Positions 46,282 to 57,066 of a stretch of 64,000 nucleotides of DNA are shown piece by piece; position 1 is the stretch's first letter, and the number at the start of each line of letters is the position of its first letter. Made by a program: the position numbers and the translations under genes. Below the pieces are notes generated by a model, which was not told where the DNA came from, made no database searches, and was given only the letters and a program-made list of their open reading frames with translations. Location: positions 23,498,001 to 23,562,000 of the forward strand of contig OZ231127.1 in the NCBI GenBank assembly GCA_965153355.1. Reading direction: 5' to 3'. The stretch comes from Flaccisagitta enflata (lineage: Eukaryota; Chaetognatha; Sagittoidea; Aphragmophora).

Positions 46282-46698
46282 AAAACAACTTCGTCTAATG
46301 TCGACTGTCTGGATTAGACGACATGAGGTATAGGAACTATGTCAGATTTTGGTATAAGAACAAGACAAGAAATGGACGTTTACGGAAAAAGCAGGTTAGG
46401 GGCTGAGGTTGGACAATAAAAAAGGAAAGGAAGGGAAGGCAGTAGAAAGGAAAGACGGCATAAAAAGAATGGACGGAAGGGGAGAAATAAGAGAAAAAGT
46501 CAATAAGGACAGACGTTTTTTACCTGATGTTCTTCAAATGGGCCCTCACTTCTTACATCGTGCCCGAGATCGTGAAAATCTCCAGCGTCTTAGCGACGGC
46601 ATTTTATGTTGTCCTTCACGGTCCATCGATCCGACTCCCGAACACGTTCCGCTTGAAAACGGTGCAGCCGTTACTCGCGTTCATGATGTCCTAAGCAG

Positions 46699-46700
<2 letters not shown>
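46282..46700. other. Spacer, no supported gene
   Basis: A 152-codon frame (46409-46867) runs into the CT array and has no recognisable domain. Confidence 0.3.

Positions 46701-46784
<84 letters not shown>
46701..46784 (+). repeat. (CT)n microsatellite
   Basis: 42 perfect CT units. Confidence 0.97.
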
Positions 46785-46787
<3 letters not shown>

Positions 46788-47800
46788 CATCAATGACAAT
46801 GTTCATTACATCTCTCACTGACTTTGTGGTTTCCAAAAACGGCGTATTGAAGGATGGTTCGAAGTGATGCGACCTCTGCATCTCCGCCGACGCGACTTTA
46901 AGATGTCATTGTCGCTTTGGGCAAAGGGCGCGGGCTCGCGGTTTCGCATCCCAGCCAATATTGATGGATAGTCCCCGGTCATCGGGCCCGTGGCGGCTGT
47001 CTGTGGTATGAAAAGCTTCGATGCATGATTCCGTTTCATCGACGTATGGGAGCGTAGAGGACGTTTCGTCTAGAGCCGTTGCTGAACACATGGATATCGT
47101 GTCGCTGCAGTCGTCGTCAAGATCTTTAAAGCGATTGTTTTGAATTTAGAATTAAAATACAGTTTGTTTCAAACTAACGTTAGAACATCTTACTAGGCTA
47201 TTTGCATAAGATCAGAGGTCCTACCAATCATCAACGTATGAAAGTACATTTTTTTCTTTTATAAGAACCTAGTTTATAAGAACATCAAGGCTTCAAATCG
47301 CTTCAAAATTAAGAAAATTGTAGTTATTTCATAATATTAGTATCTATCTTTATCTCTTCAGCCAAAAAATGACGTTCTTATTTAAAAAAATGTGCATAGA
47401 TCCTCTCATATACAGCAAAACAGACAATTAGATAATCGTCCGATATAAAGTATTTAGTATAAGCGACATAAAAATTATTAGAAATATTCCGTTATGTCTG
47501 GATTATGAAGAAAATCATCATTTCCTTTTTGTTTCCTGTCTGTCAGTCACATCAGTCGGTCGAAATTTCATATCATGATTGGAGTAAATGTGCAATATTT
47601 TTGATGCGCGACCAACCCTTTCACTGACCGTCCATTTCTCAACGCGTTGCCGTTCTACATTAAGTCAGCTTCGCCGCCCGTGCCGAATAGCGTTCCACGA
47701 TCGCTCGAAGTGAAAAGAAAAAAAAATATGCTGAATCTTGACTGATTCGGAAAAATTTGTTCAACCTAAGGACAGAAACACTCAACGCCAAAAATGTAAC
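46785..47800. other. Spacer
   Basis: No gene, RNA or repeat recognised. Confidence 0.35.
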
Positions 47801-47809
47801 GGTTTCCTG

Positions 47810-47903
47810 CAGATGCGAAGGCAACATTTGTGTTTCAACGGGGGCTAAAATCAAAAATTAAATGGTGAAACACTTAATTTTCCTTCGAAAATTCGCCGTC
47901 TTA
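47810..47903. mobile_element. Deletion derivative of the C element
   Basis: Joins 'gcgaaggcaacatttgtg' to 'gtgaaacacttaattttcc' and GCCGTC, i.e. the two ends of C1/C2 without the interior. Confidence 0.55.
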
Positions 47904-47990
47904 CGTCTTTTATTTCTCTTATGTCTCTTATGTCTCGTATGTCTCTTATGTCTCTCATGTCTCTCATGTCTCTCATGTCTCTTATTTCAC
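47904..47990 (+). repeat. 9-bp repeat (ATGTCTCTT)n
   Basis: About nine units of atgtctctt/atgtctctc. Confidence 0.8.
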
Positions 47991-48050
47991 ATGATGAGTT
48001 GTGGGGGGCGGGGGAAAGAGTAAGGAGAGGAGGGTAAGGGAGGAATCAGT

Positions 48051-49573
48051 TATGAAAGTTGAAACAACATCGCCCTTACAAAAGGAGGCCAGAATTCTCC
48101 AATTTACAAAGGATGAAAGCCTTGCAAGCTTTCAATGTTGTTTACTCCAGATTGCTCACAACTATCCTTTATTAAAGACAAACAAAATAAGATGCTTACC
48201 TGACAAAACTATCAGCTTGACTGCATACCTCATTAGTATAGGGTCGGACAGGCCTATACTATTCAGTATACACAAAATATCTTACAAAAGTAACAATCAA
48301 AGATTACTAATGTACTGGTGGAAGTACTGACACTAGCGATATTGATTAGAAAACCATACCTTTAGAGGCAAGAATCGAGGCACAACCATATGGGACCGCC
48401 GGCATTCTCTACCAAGGTACTGATACTTATGAAAGGTGAAACAACATTGCCCTTACCAAAGGAGGCCAGAATTCTCCAATTTAAATAGTCGCAAAAGCGT
48501 TAGATGATCAGCGGTACCCGTTGCCCCTCTGTGAGTATATATGGGTGTGTGATGGTGAGAGGGGCAGCGGCCCCGAAGGGGCTGATGACCTATGCCTAGT
48601 GGGTTTTGAAGCTCTAGGATTGAATTTGAGCATCAATAATGGGATTTGAGCCTCAAGGCTGTGATTTGAGCCATGAGGCTGAGATTTGAGCCTTGAGGCT
48701 GTAATTTGAGCCTCAAGGCTGGGATTTGAGGCTTGAGGCAGGGATTTGAGGCCTTAGGCTGGGATATGAGCCTCGAGGCTGGGATTTGAGTCTCTAGGCT
48801 GTGATTTGAGCCATGAGACTGTTATTTGAGCCTCGAGGCTGTGATTTGAGACTTGAGGCTGTGATTTGAGACTTGAGGCTGGGATTTGAGACTTGAGGCT
48901 GGGATTTGAGGCTCTAGGCTGGGATTTGAGCCTTGAGGCTAGGATATGGGCCTCTAGACTGGGATTTGAGCCTCAAGGAGGAGGAGAAGAAGGAGGAGGG
49001 GGGATTTGAGAGGTCAGCAGGCCCCGAAGGAACCAATGACCTATGCTAGGCTGTAATTTGAGTCATAAGGCTGGGATTTGAGCCAAAAGGTTGGAATCCG
49101 AGCAATGAAGCTGAGATTTAAGCCATAAGGTTGGAATTTGAGCCCTGAGCCTGGGATTCAAGCTCGAGACTGTGATTTGGGCTTGAGGCTGCGATTTGAG
49201 CTTCGAAGCCAGGGGGAAGGGGACGGAGGAGAAAGAGGAGGAGAAGAAGAAGAAGGAGGAGGAGAAAGTTTCCCATATGTGTGAAAGCATAGGTCATCGG
49301 CCCCTTCGGAGCCGCTGCCCAAAAGGAAGAAAGCCTTGCAAGCTTTCAATGGTGTTTACTCCAGATTGCTCACAACTATCCTTTATTAAAGACAAACAAA
49401 ATAAGATGCTTACCTGGCAAAACTATCAGCTTGACTGCATACCTCATTAGTATAGGGTCAACCAGGCCTTTACTATTCAGTATACACAAAATATCTTACA
49501 AAAGTAACAATCAAAGAGTACTAATGTACTAGTGGAAGTACTGACACTAGCAATATTGATTAGAAAACCATAC
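48051..49573 (+). repeat. Tandem duplication (377-bp unit), second copy split by B7
   Basis: Copy 1 is 48051-48427. Copy 2 starts at 48428 with the same 'tatgaaag' and is interrupted after 'ctccaattta'. It resumes at about 49321 with 'gaaagccttgcaagctttc' and ends near 49573. Copies are about 95% identical by eye. Confidence 0.85.
48484..49320 (-). mobile_element. Family B element B7 (subfamily 2) with defined ends
   Basis: Tail AATAGTCGCAAAAGCG on the left, inverted repeat at 48562, 21-bp VNTR, and right inverted repeat ending GGGGCCGCTGCCC-type at 49320. An internal inverted-repeat-like block (49013-49050) suggests two merged elements. The duplicated flank gives an empty site. Confidence 0.8.
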
Positions 49574-49638
49574 CCTTAGTATCTTTGTATCTTCATATCA
49601 TTATATCTTCATATCTTTATATCTTAATAATTTGTTGC

Positions 49639-49884
49639 TTAATATCTTTTATCTAAAGAGGACGCATCTATTGGACATCTCTTGGCCTTGTTTCTGAGGT
49701 CTTTGACGAGTTCTGGGTCCAAAACTTTGTCAAATTCCGTTAAAAAAAATCTGTGTCGCGTCTGTGACATGACTTCCTCGACTGAGTAAAATTCCAGTAA
49801 TTTTTGGTAGAGAAAGTCCGACGGTAATTTGTCTGCCTGGACAGACAGAAAACTCAGCAATTCGTTAATCGTGAGCCTGGCCAT
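49639..49884 (-). CDS. Hypothetical 81-aa ORF, possibly a transposon-derived fragment
   Basis: ATG at 49884 (context tggccatca on the plus strand). The peptide has helical, evenly mixed composition (LTINELLSFLSVQADKLPSD, FLYQKLLEFYSVEEVMSQ), unlike the low-complexity frames around it. It superficially resembles the short 'LPxDFL...FYSxEE' domain found near invertebrate transposable-element ORFs; that likeness is from memory and weak. A longer frame extends upstream to 49956. No promoter or partner gene seen. It could be a host small ORF, a repeat fragment or chance. Confidence 0.35.
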   Translation of the reverse strand: MARLTINELLSFLSVQADKLPSDFLYQKLLEFYSVEEVMSQTRHRFFLTEFDKVLDPELVKDLRNKAKRCPIDASSLDKRY

Positions 49885-50682
49885 CAATGAACAATTTGAA
49901 CATAGTCCGGAGAAAAATGATCCCTTTTTCGAGCGACAAAAGGGCAAAGTGCCCAAATGAGATCGAAAAAAGACTAGTCAAAACCACTGGTCACATTATT
50001 TTTTCGCGAAAAAAGACATGGGATCGTGGGAGCTTGGAGAGGTCTCTTTTGTCATGTGTCCCGATGAGAATGTACTAACTAATGCGCACCTAAAAAGCAT
50101 TGTCATGATATATCGGTTTCGAATTGGGTTTGGAGCAGCAATCTTATAGCAAGTTCATTCGAAAATGAGAAAGGTCCGCTAGTCGCTACGGAATGACTGA
50201 CAGACAAGCCGCCTTGTTAAAGTATCGACTATCGTGTCGCGTGTGCATTCATCAGATATGAAAAGCCTTTCGAAACGTTCATCTGTGTGCGTGCCGTGCA
50301 GAGTTTTTACCCTTTAGGACCCTTTGAAAAGAAGAGAAAAACATATAAACTACTTAAGACGAGGTGAAGTTGCAAATGGTGAAAAAAATATATCATATAA
50401 AGTTTTTTCTTTAAAATTTCATTGTTCATTATTCATTATTCTAATTTTTGGTTATAGAGTGTAATGTTGTCCAACTCATCATGCTTGGTTGTCGGGCTAT
50501 GGTTGCTCATTTCTTCATTTCGTTAACCATCAATACCTTGGAAAAAGTGACGCGCTCTATCGTTTTCTTTGAAACAAAATAGCACGTCTCAGAATAAAGT
50601 GCGTTGTCAGTAACAAGATAGAAATGCATCGGGCGCCGCTATCCATGTGTGATTAGATCCTTGGATGACTTGTTTAAATCTT
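49885..50682. other. Spacer with a family B tail fragment
   Basis: 'agatccttggatgacttgtt' at 50654-50673 is the end of a subfamily 1 tail and lies just before A21. Otherwise nothing recognised. Confidence 0.45.
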
Positions 50683-50752
50683 TTCGCGGTCTTTGACCCC
50701 ACAGCCCCTGCCCACCCATACGCGACTGGGGTAACCGTGTATCCGGCCTTGT
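50683..50752 (+). mobile_element. Family A fragment A21 (3' end only)
   Basis: 'cccctgcccacccatacgcg' through gtatccggccttgt; no 5' hairpin or core. Confidence 0.65.
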
Positions 50753-51360
50753 CCTCTAATGGATTCCCTCATTGCCTGTTTGGTAATGGTTACACTTTTT
50801 TTTTTATAAGAACGTCATTTTTTGAGCAAGCCTTCAATATTCTTAAATTTTCAGCAGTTTCAAGGCTTGAACGTTCTTAAATTGTTCTTAATTCAAACAC
50901 ACTTTTTAGCCTTCAATTAAGAACGTTCTTAATTAGTTTTAAGTTGGTCATTAAGGAGAAAATGAAGGAAAATGTCAAAGAAACAATAAAGAAGTAGATT
51001 TAAACATTTTAAATGAATTAAGATCAATGAAAGTAGAAAAATATATGCTATATAAAGTGAGACATGATTTGCTGAACAGAAAAGATATGGAGTCTGTCCA
51101 TTTACAAAGAACAATTGATTAAAAAAAAAAACAGAAAAAAAATATTCTTAGATTTTTAAGATTTCAAGCCTAATGTTCTTAATTTTTTCAAGAAATGAAG
51201 CCTTCCAATGTTCTTAGCATGTTCTTAAATTTTTGACGATTTGAAGCCTAACGTTCTTATAAACTTGGTTCTTATAAAAAAAAAATAAGTGTATGATGTA
51301 TGATGGGTTGTTAACTTGTTATTGAAGCGCAATCACTCAGTCAGCCCCTTGTTTACCGAC
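50753..51360. other. AT-rich spacer with 'gttcttaa' iterations
   Basis: 'aagaacgttcttaa' and 'atgttcttaa' words recur irregularly between 50805 and 51270. No gene seen. Confidence 0.4.
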
Positions 51361-51630
51361 GCCTTTGTCAACTTCCTTACTCCTTTCTTCTACTTTTCCC
51401 TCTTCTTCTTTTTCTTTTTCTTTTTCTTTTTCTTCCCCTCTCTTTTCTTCTTCTTGTTTTCTTGTTTTCTTTTTCTCTTTTCTTTTCCCTTTTCTTTTCC
51501 CTCTTCTTCTTTTTCTTTATCTTTTTCTTTTTCTTCTTCCTCTTCTTCTTCTTCTCCTTCTTCTTCTTCTTCTTCTTCTTCTTCTTCTTCTTCTTCTTCT
51601 TCTTCTTCTTCTTCTTCTTCTTCTTCTTCT
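51361..51630 (+). repeat. Pyrimidine tract (TTTTTC)n/(TTC)n
   Basis: Grades from CTTTTT to a pure TTC array (51557-51630) that replaces the outer part of B8's left inverted repeat. Confidence 0.9.
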
Positions 51631-52221
51631 CCGAAGGGGCCGATGACCTATGCTCTCACACATATGGGAGATTTTCTCCTCCTCCTTCTCCTTCTTCTCC
51701 TCCTCCTCCGTTTCCCCCCCCCCCCCGCCTTGAGGCTCCAAACCCACCCGTGAGGCCCCAATCCCAGCTTCACAGGCCTAATCCTGGCCTTGAGGCTCCA
51801 ATTCCAGCCTCAAGTCTCAAATTGCGGCCTTGAGGCTCCAATCCCAGCCTTGAGGCTCCAATCCCAGCCTTGAGGCTCCAATTCCAACCTTGAGGCTCCA
51901 ATCCCAACCTTGAGGCTCCAATCCCAACCTTGAGGCTCCAATCCCAGCTTCGAGGCTCCAATCCCAACCTCAAGGCCTCAATTCTAGCCTGGAGGCTAGG
52001 ACCTTAGCCATGAGGCTCAAACCCCAGCCAAGAGGCTCCAATCCAAGCCTGATGGCTCTTCTTCTGCCTCGTGGCTCAAATCCCAGCTCCAATGCTCAAA
52101 TCTTAGCCCAGCATAGGTCATCGGCTCCTTCGGGGCCGCTGCCCCTCTCACCACCACATATTACATTCACTAACTTAGGGGCAACGGGTACCGCTGACCA
52201 TCTGACGCTTTTGCGACTATT
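51631..52221 (+). mobile_element. Family B element B8 (subfamily 2, first of a tandem array)
   Basis: The left inverted repeat starts inside at CCGAAGGGGCCGATGACC. VNTR 'ttgaggctccaatcccagcc'. Right inverted repeat ends at 52144, then the tail GGGTACCGCTGACC to GCGACTATT (52221). Only 12 bases of pyrimidine separate it from B9. Confidence 0.8.
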
Positions 52222-52233
52222 CTTTTTCTTTTT

Positions 52234-53165
52234 GGGCAGCGGCCCCAAAGGGCCAATGTCCTGTAGGACACAGGGGTGAATTTCCTTACGTCCGTACGTA
52301 CGTACGTACGTACGTACGTCCCCCCCTCCGAAGCTTCTCAAGCCTCTCAGGCCTCAAATCCAGCCTCTCAGGCCTCAAATCTGGCCTCTCAGGCCTCAAA
52401 TCTGGTCTCTCAGGCCTCAAATCTAGCCTTTCAGGCCTCAAACCCAGCCTCTCAGGCCTCAAATCCAGACTCTCAGGCCTCAAATCTGGCCTCTCAGGCC
52501 TCAAATCTGGCCTATCAGGCCTCAAATCTAGCCTATCAGGCCTCAAACCCAGCTTTTCGGGCCTCAAATCTGGCCTCTCAGGCCTCAAATCTGGCCTCCC
52601 AGGCCTCAAATCTAGCCTCTCAGGCCTCAAATCCAGCCTCTCAGGCCTCAAATCCAGCCTCTCAGGCCTCAAATCCAGCCTCTCAGGCCTCAAATCTGGC
52701 CTCTCAGGCCTCAAATCTGGCCTCTCAGGCCTCAAATCCAGCCTCTCAGGCCTCAAATCTGGCCTCTCAGGCCTCAAATCTGGCCTCTCAAGCCTCGAAT
52801 CCAGCCTTTCAGGCCTCAAATCCAGCCTCACAGGCCTCAAATCCCACCTCTCAAGCCTCAAATCCAGCCTCTTGGGCCTCAAATCCAGCCTCTTGGGCCT
52901 CAAATCCAGCCTCTTAGGCCTCAAATTCCCATTGAATAACATGGCAAATTGAAAAAAAATTGAAAAAAATGCAAAATTCCCAATGAATATCACGGAAAAT
53001 TACCCCAAATATGCCCTCTCAGGACGTATAGAAATTCACCCCTGTGTCCTACAGGACATCGGCCCTTTGGGGCCGCTGCCCTGCTCTCACTCCACATCTT
53101 CAGTTAATCACTCCAAGCAGGGCATCGGGTACCGCTGACCATGTGCGATCCTTGGATGACTTGTT
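52234..53165 (+). mobile_element. Family B element B9 (subfamily 1)
   Basis: Inverted repeat of about 57 bp from GGGCAGCGGCCCC, an (ACGT/GTCC)n patch and poly-C, about 27 units of the 21-bp VNTR, then an AT-rich 'cccattgaataacatgg' segment, right inverted repeat to 53081, and the tail ending ctTGTT at 53165. Confidence 0.85.
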
Positions 53166-53810
53166 CTTTTTCTTTTTCTTCTTCTTCTTCTTCTTCTTCT
53201 TCTTCTTTTTCTTTTTCTTTTTCTTTTTCTTTTTTCTTTTTCTTTTTCTTTTTCTTTTTCTTTTTCTTTTTCTTCTTCTTCTTCTTCTTCTTCTTCTTTT
53301 TCTTGTGCGATCCTTGGATGACTTGTTCTTTTTCTTTTTCTTCTTCTTTTTCTTTTTCTTTTTCTTTTTCTTTTTCTTTTTTCTTTTTCTTTTTCTTTTT
53401 CTTTTTCTTTTTCTTTTTCTTCTTCTTCTTTTTCTTTTTCTTTTTGTTTTTTTCTTTTTCTTCTTCTTCTTCTTCTTCTTCTTCTTCTTCTTCTTTTTCT
53501 TCTTTTTCTTTTTCTGTTTCTTCATCTTTTTCTTCTCCTCCTCCTTTTTCTTTTTCTTTTTCTTTTTCTTTTTCTTTTTCTTCTTCTTCTTCTTCTTCTT
53601 CTTCTTTTTCTTTTTCTTTTTCTTTTTCTTTTTCTTTTTCTTTTTCTTCTTCTTCTTCTTCTTCTTCTTCTTCTTCTTCTTTTTCTTCTTTTTCTTTTTC
53701 TGTTTCTTCATCTTTTTCTTCTCCTCCTTCTTCTTCTTCTTCTTCTTCTTCTTCTTTTTCTTCTTTTTCTTTTTCTGTTTCTTCATCTTTTTCTTCTCCT
53801 CCTCCTTTTT
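53166..53810 (+). repeat. Pyrimidine spacer with a solo B tail
   Basis: (TTTTTC)n and (TTC)n with repeated 'tctgtttcttcatctttttc' blocks. 'gtgcgatccttggatgactt' recurs at 53306, showing duplication of the tail-spacer junction. Confidence 0.9.
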
Positions 53811-54742
53811 GGGCAGCGGCCCCAAAGGGCCGATGTCCTGTAGGACACAGGGGTGAATTTCCTTACGTCCGTCCGTACGTCCGTACGTCCGTACGTCCCC
53901 CCCTCCGAAGCTTCTCAAGCCTCTCAGGCCTCAAATCCAGCCTCTCAGGCCTCAAATCTGGCCTCTCAGGCCTCAAATCTGGTCTCTCAGGCCTCAAATC
54001 TAGCCTTTCAGGCCTCAAACCCAGCCTCTCAGGCCTCAAATCCAGCCTCTCAGGCCTCAAATCTGGCCTCTCAGGCCTCAAATCTGGCCTACCAGGCCTC
54101 AAATCTGGCCTTTCAGGCCTCAAACCCAGCCTCTCAGGCCTCAAATCCAGCCTCTCAGGCCTCAAATCTGGCCTCTCAGGCCTCAAATCTGGCCTCTCAG
54201 GCCTCAAATCTAGCCTATCAGGCCTCAAATCCAGCCTCTCAGGCCTCAAATCTAGCCTCTCAGGCCTCAAATCCTGCCTCTCAGGCCTCAAATCCTGCCT
54301 CTCAGGCCTCAAATCCAGCCTCTCAGGCCTCAAATCTGGCCTCTCAGGCCACAAATCTGGCCTCGCAAGCCTCAAATCCAGCCTTTCAGGCCTCAAATCC
54401 AGCCTCACAGGCCTCAAATCCCACCTCTCAAGCCTCAAATACACTCTCTTGGGCCTCAAATCCAGCCTCTTGGGCCTCAAATCCAGCCTCTTAAGCCTCA
54501 AATTCCCATTGAATAACATGGCAAATTGAAAAAAAATTGAAAAAAATGAAAAATTCCAAATGAATATCACGGAAAATTACCCCAAATATGCCCTCTCAGG
54601 ACGTATAGAAATTCACCCCTGTGTCCTACAGGACATCGGCCCTTTGGGGCCGCTGCCCTGCTCTCACTCCACATCTTCAGTTAATCACTCCAAGCAGGGC
54701 ATCGGGTACCGCAGACCATGTGCGATCCTTGGATGACTTGTT
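53811..54742 (+). mobile_element. Family B element B10 (subfamily 1)
   Basis: Same layout as B9. It shares diagnostic changes with B11 ('ggccacaaatctggcctcgc', 'aaatacactctcttggg'). Confidence 0.85.
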
Positions 54743-55405
54743 CTTTTTCTTTTTCTTTTTCTTTTTCTTTTTCTTTTTCTTTTTTCTTTTTCTTTTTCTT
54801 TTTCTTTTTCTTTTTCTTTTTTTTTTCTTCTTCTTCTTCTTCTTCTTCTTCTTCTTCTTTTTCTTGTGCGATCCTTGGATGACTTGTTCTTTTTCTTTTT
54901 CTTCTTCTTTTTCTTTTTCTTTTTCTTTTTCTTTTTCTTTTTCTTTTTCTTTTTCTTTTTCTTTTTCTTTTTCTTTTTCTTTTTCTTTTTCTTCTTCTTC
55001 TTTTTCTTTTTCTTTTTCTTTTTCTTTTTCTTTTTCTTCTTCTTCTTCTTCTTCTTCTTCTTCTTCTTCTTTTTCTTCTTTTTCTTTTTCTGTTTCTTCA
55101 TCTTTTTCTTCTCCTCCTCCTTTTTCTTTTTCTTTTTCTTTTTCTTTTTCTTTTTCTTTTTCTTCTTCTTCTTCTTCTTCTTCTTCTTCTTCTTCTTTTT
55201 CTTTTTCTTTTTCTTTTTCTTTTTCTTTTTCTTCTTCTTCTTCTTCTTCTTCTTCTTCTTCTTCTTCTTCTTCTTTTTCTTCTTTTTCTTTTTCTGTTTC
55301 TTCATCTTTTTCTTCTCCTCCTTCTTCTTCTTCTTCTTCTTCTTCTTCTTTTTCTTCTTTTTCTTTTTCTGTTTCTTCATCTTTTTCTTCTCCTCCTCCT
55401 TTTTT
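54743..55405 (+). repeat. Pyrimidine spacer with a solo B tail
   Basis: Same structure as 53166-53810, including the tail copy near 54867. Confidence 0.9.
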
Positions 55406-56337
55406 GGGCAGCGGCCCCAAAGGGCCGATGTCCTGTAGGACACAGGGGTGAATTTCCTTACGTCCGTCCGTATGTACGTACGTCCGTACGTCCCCCCCTC
55501 CGAAGCTTCTCAAGCCTCTCAGGCCTCAAATCCAGCCTCTCAGGCCTCAAATCTGGCCTCTCAGGCCTCAAATCTGGTCTCTCAGGCCTCAAATCTAGCC
55601 TTTCAGGCCTCAAACCCAGCCTCTCAGGCCTCAAATCCAGCCTTTCAGGCCTCAAATCTGGCCTCTCAGGCCTCAAATCTGGCCTACCAGGCCTCAAATC
55701 TGGCCTTTCAGGCCTCAAACCCAGCCTCTCAGGCCTCAAATCCAGCCTCTCAGGCCTCAAATCTGGCCTCTCAGGCCTCAAATCTGGCCTCTCAGGCCTC
55801 AAATCTAGCCTATCAGGCCTCAAATCTGGCCTCCCAGGCCTCAAATCTAGCCTCTCAGGCCTCAAATCCTGCCTCTCAGGCCTCAAATCCTGCCTCTCAG
55901 GCCTCAAATCCAGCCTCTCAGGCCTCAAATCTGGCCTCTCAGGCCACAAATCTGGCCTCGCAAGCCTCAAATCCAGCCTTTCAGGCCTCAAATCCAGCCT
56001 CACAGGCCTCAAATCCCACCTCTCAAGCCTCAAATACACTCTCTTGGGCCTCAAATCCAGCCTCTTGGGCCTCAAATCCAGCCTCTTAAGCCTCAAATTC
56101 CCATTGAATAACATGGCAAATTGAAAAAAAATTGAAAAAAATGAAAAATTCCAAATGAATATCACGGAAAATTACCCCAAATATGCCCTCTCAGGACGTA
56201 TAGAAATTCACCCCTGTGTCCTACAGGACATCGGCCCTTTGGGGCCGCTGCCCTGCTCTCACTCCACATCTTCAGTTAATCACTCCAAGCAGGGCATCGG
56301 GTACCGCAGACCATGTGCGATCCTTGGATGACTTGTT
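55406..56337 (+). mobile_element. Family B element B11 (subfamily 1)
   Basis: Nearly identical to B10 over its whole length; start-to-start distance is 1595 bp. Differences are scattered single bases in the VNTR. Confidence 0.85.
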
Positions 56338-56431
56338 CTTTTTCTTTTTCTTTTTCTTTTTCTTTTTCTTTTTCTTTTTCTTTTTCTTCTTCTTCTTCTT
56401 CTTCTTCTTCTTCTTCGTTTTTTCTTCTTCT
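56338..56431 (+). repeat. Pyrimidine tract after B11
   Basis: (TTTTTC)n then (TTC)n, as after the other array members. Confidence 0.9.
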
Positions 56432-56520
56432 AGGTGCGCTTCTTTATCTGGTCATGTTTGTTGGTCGGTTAGTCGGTCGACCACACAAACCTTTGATGAT
56501 CCACCCAGTGTACATTTTTG
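56432..56520 (+). mobile_element. Family A fragment A22 (GGTGCGCC-like)
   Basis: AGGTGCGC start, GGTCGGTTAGTCGGTCG core and 'tgatgatccac' as in A2. Arms eroded. Confidence 0.45.
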
Positions 56521-56608
56521 ATCTCATTGATGTTCTCTTTCTTTCTTTTTTTCTTTTTCTTTTTTTCTCTTCTTTTTTTTTCTTCTTTTTCTTTTGTTTT
56601 TTCTTTTT

Positions 56609-56763
56609 AGTTGCGGACACGCAACTCTATAAGAGGCTTTGTCCGTCAGTCCGTCGGTCCGTCCGTCCGTTGGTCCGTAATGATCGAGTCGAAAAATGGG
56701 ACAACGCGCATTTCCGCCCCTGTCCACCCGTCCGCAACTGATGGACGTGTATCCGGCCTTGTT
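56609..56763 (+). mobile_element. Family A element A23 (GTTGCGGAC type, complete)
   Basis: 155 bp. AGTTGCGGAC pairs with GTCCGCAACT. Tail gtatccggccttgtt. Inserted after a CTTTTT-rich tract. Confidence 0.8.
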
Positions 56764-56877
56764 CTTATTCTTCTTCTTCTTCTTGTTCTGCTTCTTCTTC
56801 TTCTTCTTCTTCTTCTTCTTCTTCTTCTTCTTCTTCTTCTTCTTCTTCTTCTTCTTCTTCTTCTTCTTCTTCTTCTC
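56764..56877 (+). repeat. (TTC)n microsatellite
   Basis: About 35 TTC units between A23 and A24. Confidence 0.95.
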
Positions 56878-56889
56878 TCCTTCTTTTCA

Positions 56890-57066
56890 ATCGCGGATAC
56901 TTGACTTGACTCTACACCTTTCTGTGTTGGTCCGTTGGTCCGTCAGTCAGTCGATCCGTCGGTCCGTCGGTCCGTCGGTAACCTTTTCAAAATGAGAGCT
57001 TATGTTGTTGCTGCACTGCCCTTGCCCACCCGTTCGTGACTTGGGGTTCGCGTATAAGGCCTTGTT
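56890..57066 (+). mobile_element. Family A element A24 (GTCGCGGA-like, decayed)
   Basis: 5' ATCGCGGATAC with duplicated TTGACTTGACT. The distal arm is GTTCGTGACT. Tail 'cgtataaggccttgtt'. Confidence 0.6.

Noticed and set aside
46409-46867. 152-codon frame with some mixed composition
   Set aside because: Ends in poly-Ser/Leu from the CT array and matches nothing I recognise.
52276-56165. Long frames of 7-residue repeats (SQASNPA, RPERLDL) on both strands
   Set aside because: The 21-bp VNTR of family B is divisible by three and free of stops in several frames. The same frames occur in each copy; no start context, domain or non-repeat sequence supports a protein.
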